Shown: one piece after another, positions 35,163 through 39,182 of the stretch
Numbering within the stretch: position 1 is the first letter of the stretch
Layout: each line of letters starts with the position of its first letter
Assembly: GCA_029565395.1 (NCBI GenBank)
Contig: JAKQOG010000008.1
Span: 1-39,182 of the forward strand
Direction of reading: 5' to 3'
DNA: 39,182 nucleotides
Origin: Candidatus Hydrogenedentota bacterium
GTDB lineage: Bacteria > Hydrogenedentota > Hydrogenedentia > Hydrogenedentales > CAILVY01
Notes under the pieces: model-generated
What the model was told of the DNA's origin: nothing
Databases searched by the model: none
The model's input: the letters and a program-made list of their open reading frames with translations, nothing else
Position numbers and translations under genes: made by a program

Positions 35163-37364
35163 TTATACGTTATCATCTGGATATATTACTGTGCCCGCTA
35201 GAACTAAACTTCCAGGATCTCTAAAGCAACCAAATAGTGAGCACAAATAACCTTCTGATGTTAGCACTATCACTGGTTCTGCGGGTTGATTTGGATATGT
35301 ATCTGGACCCAATACCACTAGTGAAGGTGAATAAACATAAATAGCTGTATTTTCCTGTTCGTATACTTGTCCTATGATGTATAAGTCACCCGTATCACCG
35401 TCAACAAGCGCAAGAGGATTTCCATTTATATCATTTAAAACATATTGTGATAAAGCAGGATTAGGTGTAATAGTTGCATTTTCATGGATTGTACCCCGAC
35501 ACATAATTAAGTCACCAGCGTTTGTGAGTTGAATTACTGGATCACCAGAAGAATCTAAGAAATTTATACATGTAGTTGGGCGAATCTCAACGGCCCTGCA
35601 TGCTTCATCAATATTATTGCGTTGCGATACAGAAAAGTTCAAATTTATAGCCGCTTGTGATAATGCATAGTACAAAGCATAGTAATCAGTGTTGGAAGTT
35701 AAAAGATTACATTGGCATTCATAATATAGCGAAAGAACAGGATTCATTCCCATTCCGTATATAGTGCGCCCCATAAATGTATCGCCATCAGTAAGTAAAT
35801 AACAAAGAAAGTTATTAACGCCATTATTGATATGAACACCTCCATTATCTTCTGAATTTGATGAATATGGTGGAGGTTGGAAATAAATGCTATTAAGTCT
35901 TGCTGGTTGCGAAAATAATGGCGGATTATTCATGCTTCTACCGACACCTGGAGGCAGGGAACTTCCTTCACCTTCTATTTCCCCTTCTGTTTCCCCTTCT
36001 GTTTCCCCTATACTAATATCTTCCCCTATCAACCATTTTACCAAATCAGAATCATTTCCATATCCGTTTGTTTGATCTATGAATTCGCCCCATATATCCG
36101 ACAAAGATTCTGAAATAGCACCAGATTGTCCAAAGGGTTTCAAGCCGGATTCAATATTTGTTACCCCATGCGTAAATTCATGACCAATAATATCATCCGT
36201 AACAAAACCATCACCTACAAAAATTCTGTTTAGACCTATTGTTGAGGTCCAAGCAGCGTTTTCAAATGGACATGTTGCTTTCCCTATTAGAACAAGGAAA
36301 CTTGGGCAAAAACGGACAGTGGCTTTTAATGGCAGGCCATTATTATCTATACTATCACGTCCATGAAAGTATGAATAAAAATTGTATGTATATCCGAGAT
36401 AATCATATGCAAGATTTACTTGATGCCGCTCTGGTTCGTCCGCGGAGGCATCACCTTCATCACGAATTGACAAACCAAAGGGCCAAAACAACAAATTATT
36501 CTCTTGGTCACGTATCCTGCGATCCATCGCTTCGTATATAAGAGGATAGTTCAATAGAAGATCTCCCGTAGCTGCGTTTATGAGCATAAGTTGAGCAGAG
36601 TCCGGATTATTTTCACCGCCAATGCTCACTTGGTACGCTAAAGTAGGCAGACCTGTTGAATGAAGCAATGAAGGATCATAAATACAAAGCGTAGCTCCCT
36701 CAGCAATTTCTAGACTATCTCGGTAATATTCAATCTGTTCAGCAGTAAGGGTCACACCTGCGTCCTGCGCAGCCAATTCGAAGCTTTCAACAGCAAAATC
36801 GATAGCGGCCTCTTCAGCCTCGGCCGTTCCAAGGGTTGGAATTACGGCATTTTCGCCTAGAGCGTCTAAATTATCGGTATCTGTCATCAAGCCTGATACA
36901 ACTGCCGCAATTTTATCAACAGAGTCCATTTGTACTATGGCTTCACCTGAGAAAACAGGAACATCCCGATAATATTGCTGTAAACGGATATAATGTCTGC
37001 CTTCCACAGCCCGATCCCGGGTAAGACAAAAATCTGATATACCAACACTTTTTTCTGCACTACCAACACCGAAAGCCATTGCATATTCCTGCAAAAAATC
37101 TATGGCTTTCGCTACCGCACCAGATTTCGTTACATCTGTCTGAGCATGAGCATCCGGCGGGGCGCCTAAAAAACGTACAGCGCCATTGGACATTTTACCT
37201 AAACGCAGGTTTTCACTTTCAGGTGTCATCTCCATAGTATCTATGAGTTCACCAACACTTTGAGCTATTGCCGCTTTTTCCTCTTCAGATGTGTCAGAAA
37301 AAGCATAATCTACAGTTAGTGCCAGTGATCCCACTGTGATTATTAGCAAGGCTTTTACATTCAT
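35163..37364 (-). CDS. Secreted M4 thermolysin-like metallopeptidase with C-terminal repeat domain
   Basis: 733 residues. A signal peptide (MNVKALLIITVGSLALT) and an FTP/PepSY-type propeptide (to about residue 260) precede the catalytic domain. 'HEFTH' (His395, Glu396, His399) and Glu419 in 'SESLSD' reproduce the thermolysin zinc site with the exact 20-residue spacing. 'GGVHINNGV' (His511) is the transition-state histidine block. Between them sits a Gly/Glu linker (GETEGETEGEIEGEG, about 450-470) that lengthens the thermolysin spacing by about 27 residues. The last 140 residues hold beta repeats ('GDPVIQLTNAGDL', 'GNPLALVDGDTGDLY', 'EPVIVLTSEGYL'), pieces of which recur as remnants downstream. 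GAGG lies 8 nt before the ATG. AT-rich compared with neighbours. First gene before the small-ORF array. Confidence 0.85.
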   Translation of the reverse strand: MNVKALLIITVGSLALTVDYAFSDTSEEEKAAIAQSVGELIDTMEMTPESENLRLGKMSNGAVRFLGAPPDAHAQTDVTKSGAVAKAIDFLQEYAMAFGVGSAEKSVGISDFCLTRDRAVEGRHYIRLQQYYRDVPVFSGEAIVQMDSVDKIAAVVSGLMTDTDNLDALGENAVIPTLGTAEAEEAAIDFAVESFELAAQDAGVTLTAEQIEYYRDSLEIAEGATLCIYDPSLLHSTGLPTLAYQVSIGGENNPDSAQLMLINAATGDLLLNYPLIYEAMDRRIRDQENNLLFWPFGLSIRDEGDASADEPERHQVNLAYDYLGYTYNFYSYFHGRDSIDNNGLPLKATVRFCPSFLVLIGKATCPFENAAWTSTIGLNRIFVGDGFVTDDIIGHEFTHGVTNIESGLKPFGQSGAISESLSDIWGEFIDQTNGYGNDSDLVKWLIGEDISIGETEGETEGEIEGEGSSLPPGVGRSMNNPPLFSQPARLNSIYFQPPPYSSNSEDNGGVHINNGVNNFLCYLLTDGDTFMGRTIYGMGMNPVLSLYYECQCNLLTSNTDYYALYYALSQAAINLNFSVSQRNNIDEACRAVEIRPTTCINFLDSSGDPVIQLTNAGDLIMCRGTIHENATITPNPALSQYVLNDINGNPLALVDGDTGDLYIIGQVYEQENTAIYVYSPSLVVLGPDTYPNQPAEPVIVLTSEGYLCSLFGCFRDPGSLVLAGTVIYPDDNV

Positions 37365-37437
37365 GGCTTAAACCTCATAATGTGTGGTAATGCTTAACCA
37401 AACAATTCTGCAAACGAAAACCGGGCAAATGGATAGA

Positions 37438-39182
37438 TTATAGTTTTGGGGGTTCGAGTTCGGCGAGCCGTGCTTCCAGTTCGTCCACCCGCTGTTTGAG
37501 TTTCTGCATTTCCGCGAGCATGGGCACAATTAATTCTTCGTAATTCACCGTTTCAGGGACATTTGTGGTGGTAACCACTGGTTTGAGCACATCGGACCGA
37601 TCATTGGGATCGGAAGGCTGCTCGTAAGTGACCTGCCGTTCATACGACACAATGCGCGGGCATACCTGGTTTACCTCTTCCGCGATCAGGCCGCATTGAT
37701 TGGCGCCCATGGGGTTATCCTTGTAATTAAACATAACAGGCCGCAACGCAAAAATGAACCTAGTATCGGAATCAGCAGTATCTCGGACATTTTCCTTGTA
37801 TCGAATCGAACTGGAGACATATCCAAGTAAACCGGTATCGGTAATCCAGAGTTGACGCCGTTGTCCGATAGGCACTTGAAGTGAATTGTTATAAACTTGT
37901 GGCATCATGATCAAACCATTAGTGCAACTCATTTGAAAGCCAGTAGTCCAAGAGAAGCTGCTGCCCTGATTAACACCGCTGGCATAACACAAGGAAAGTG
38001 CGTCATCGTACTTCACCATCATGGCATTGGATGATGCACACGCGCTGCGTTGCCACGTGACACCCTGACCGGCGGGACCCACATAGCAATCAAAGCGAAT
38101 GCCCATATTGTTATGTTCGCTGCCGCCGATTAACATAATGGGATGGTCGTCTTGCGTTGTCGTAAGTTGGGAAAAAGGTGAATTTAAAACATCCGTGGCG
38201 CCATGGATTGCCATTTTACAGTACCCCACGCCGTTCAGCGGAACAGAGGTGGTGTTGACGCCCAATTTTCCAACATAGTATGTGCTGTCACTATTGAGCT
38301 TGGCTGGGGTAACGGCAGAATTGTAAATCTTTGAGGCAATAACGGAATCATTGGCAAGATCGGCTGTAAACACTTGACCATCGCCGATCTTTGCGCCGGT
38401 GATGGCGCCATCGGCAATTTTTGTGGTTGTAATTGCGCTATTGGCAAGATCCGCCGTGGCCACCTGACCATCGCTAATCTTCGCACTAGTCACGGCGCTA
38501 TCCGCGATTTTAGCGGCCGTTACCGCGCTCGAATAGAGTTTATCCGTGGTCACCGCGTAGGTTGTGATTTTTTCTGTTGTGACGGCGTTACTGGCAAGAT
38601 CCGCCGCAGCCACTTGCCCATCACTGATCTTCGCACTGGTCACGGCATTATCCGCGATTTTCCCTGCGGTCACCGCGCCCGCGGCAATTTTTGCCTCGGT
38701 TACCGCGCCATCCGCAATTTTCTCTACGGTCACCGCACCAGTAGCCAATTTCTCCGCATTGATTATTTGCGCCATAAGTTTATCCGCGCTTACGGCCCCA
38801 GTGGCCAGTTTCGCTTCGGTCACCGCGCCATTGGCCAGTTTGTCCGTACTGACGGAACCATTCGCGATCTTGGCCTCGGTCACCGCGTCCTCCGCCAGCT
38901 TTCCTGAACTAACCGCGCTTGCGGAGATTTTGTCACCGGTTACCGCATCCGTGGCTAGCGCGCTTTCCCCTGCCGCGCCCGCGGCAAGTTGTGAAGAACC
39001 CACCGTCCCTGTCTGAATCTTGGCCCCATCCACGAGTCCGGCGGCATTCGTGAGCACGTTTGTCCCTGATCCCGCTGTAATTTGACCGCCTACTGTAAGC
39101 TCCCCCGTTATCGTGGCATTTTCATCCACAATACTATCCCCTTGAATTTGCAAACTAATATCGGCTCCGTATACGGGGGGGG
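37438..39182 (-). CDS. Tail-fibre-like repeat protein with S74 intramolecular chaperone domain, N-terminus cut by window edge
   Basis: At least 581 residues. The frame is open to the window end ('VYGADISLQIQGDSIVDENA'), so the true start is outside; the TTG at 39153 is not needed as a start. After 'ITGELTVGGQITAG' come about 23 decapeptide repeats of the type ADGAVTEAKI (38290-38990), a collagen- or fibre-like trimeric shaft. The C-terminus has 'SSSIRYKENVRD', 'NYKDNPMGANQCGLIAEEV' and 'VNYEELIVPMLAEMQKLKQR', the S74 endosialidase-chaperone domain that trims itself after trimer folding, followed by a coiled coil. Known both from phage fibres and bacterial surface proteins; no other phage gene is here, so a cell-surface fibre is likelier. 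Confidence 0.85.
   Translation of the reverse strand, partial: PPVYGADISLQIQGDSIVDENATITGELTVGGQITAGSGTNVLTNAAGLVDGAKIQTGTVGSSQLAAGAAGESALATDAVTGDKISASAVSSGKLAEDAVTEAKIANGSVSTDKLANGAVTEAKLATGAVSADKLMAQIINAEKLATGAVTVEKIADGAVTEAKIAAGAVTAGKIADNAVTSAKISDGQVAAADLASNAVTTEKITTYAVTTDKLYSSAVTAAKIADSAVTSAKISDGQVATADLANSAITTTKIADGAITGAKIGDGQVFTADLANDSVIASKIYNSAVTPAKLNSDSTYYVGKLGVNTTSVPLNGVGYCKMAIHGATDVLNSPFSQLTTTQDDHPIMLIGGSEHNNMGIRFDCYVGPAGQGVTWQRSACASSNAMMVKYDDALSLCYASGVNQGSSFSWTTGFQMSCTNGLIMMPQVYNNSLQVPIGQRRQLWITDTGLLGYVSSSIRYKENVRDTADSDTRFIFALRPVMFNYKDNPMGANQCGLIAEEVNQVCPRIVSYERQVTYEQPSDPNDRSDVLKPVVTTTNVPETVNYEELIVPMLAEMQKLKQRVDELEARLAELEPPKL
38290..38990 (-). repeat. Coding 30-bp tandem repeats (decapeptide AxxAVTxxKI)
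   Basis: About 23 consecutive ten-residue units encode the fibre shaft. They vary at the DNA level but keep the Ala/Gly-Val-Thr and Lys-Ile/Leu positions. Unit variants 'SDGQVAxADL' recur with a longer period. Confidence 0.8.

Noticed and set aside
37438..39182. Prophage tail-fibre gene
   Set aside because: No capsid, portal, terminase, integrase or lysis gene is visible, and S74/decapeptide fibres also occur as bacterial surface proteins.

Overview
The window looks like a chromosomal fragment of an uncultured, saccharolytic Gram-negative-type bacterium with many large secreted multidomain proteins. The best clues are Gly/Glu linkers (runs of GEGE) and a C-terminal module with two 'SLSELLRVIQFYN' segments in the 2.6 kDa-residue protein. 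From memory these are hallmarks of Candidatus Hydrogenedentota; this placement is an inference, not something I could search. I see no rRNA or tRNA genes, no CRISPR array and no insertion sequence.

Layout. 1-1155 (-): 3'-truncated GLUG-repeat secreted protein. 1456-5736 (-): secreted GH36-type glycosidase with two malectin-like domains, divergent from 5973-7033 (+): a TIM-barrel sugar isomerase/epimerase-like gene and a 49-residue membrane peptide. 7225-9284 (+): a winged-helix regulator translationally coupled to an odd protein resembling the N-terminal half of a type IIG restriction enzyme, with no methyltransferase and apparently no nuclease residues. 9281-17351 (-): a tight five-gene operon reading permease (RbsC-like), two GH32 fructan-type hydrolases, then two GT-C membrane glycosyltransferases. 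A divergent lipoprotein (17645-19948, +) shares a 25-bp element with this operon. 20071-28020 (-): a giant secreted protein with 14 FG-GAP repeats, Ig-like domains, a C13/caspase-like peptidase and a dockerin-like tail. 28155-29415 (-): YddG-like exporter and an excisionase-type HTH protein. 29589-30695 (-): secreted trypsin-like peptidase with a clear terminator. 30909-33431 (-): secreted GH116-type beta-glucosidase.

33.6-37.4 kb (-) is visibly more AT-rich. It holds an M4 thermolysin-like peptidase followed by a tandem array of seven tiny ORFs, nearly all missed by a simple ORF list. Every one begins M-x(1,2)-H-x(3)-[ILV]-S, and each has its own start context; in most this is a clear Shine-Dalgarno sequence. 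Between them lie decayed pieces of the M4 peptidase C-terminal domain, so the array seems to come from repeated duplication of a [peptidase tail + small ORF] unit in which the small ORFs were kept and the peptidase copies lost. This is the most novel thing in the window. The right edge (37438-39182, -) is a 5'-truncated tail-fibre-like protein with decapeptide repeats and an S74 chaperone domain.

Taken together the genes describe polysaccharide scavenging: secreted alpha-galactosidase-, fructanase- and beta-glucosidase-type enzymes, sugar uptake and isomerisation, surrounded by secreted peptidases and adhesin-like repeat proteins. Assignments rest on motif reading only.
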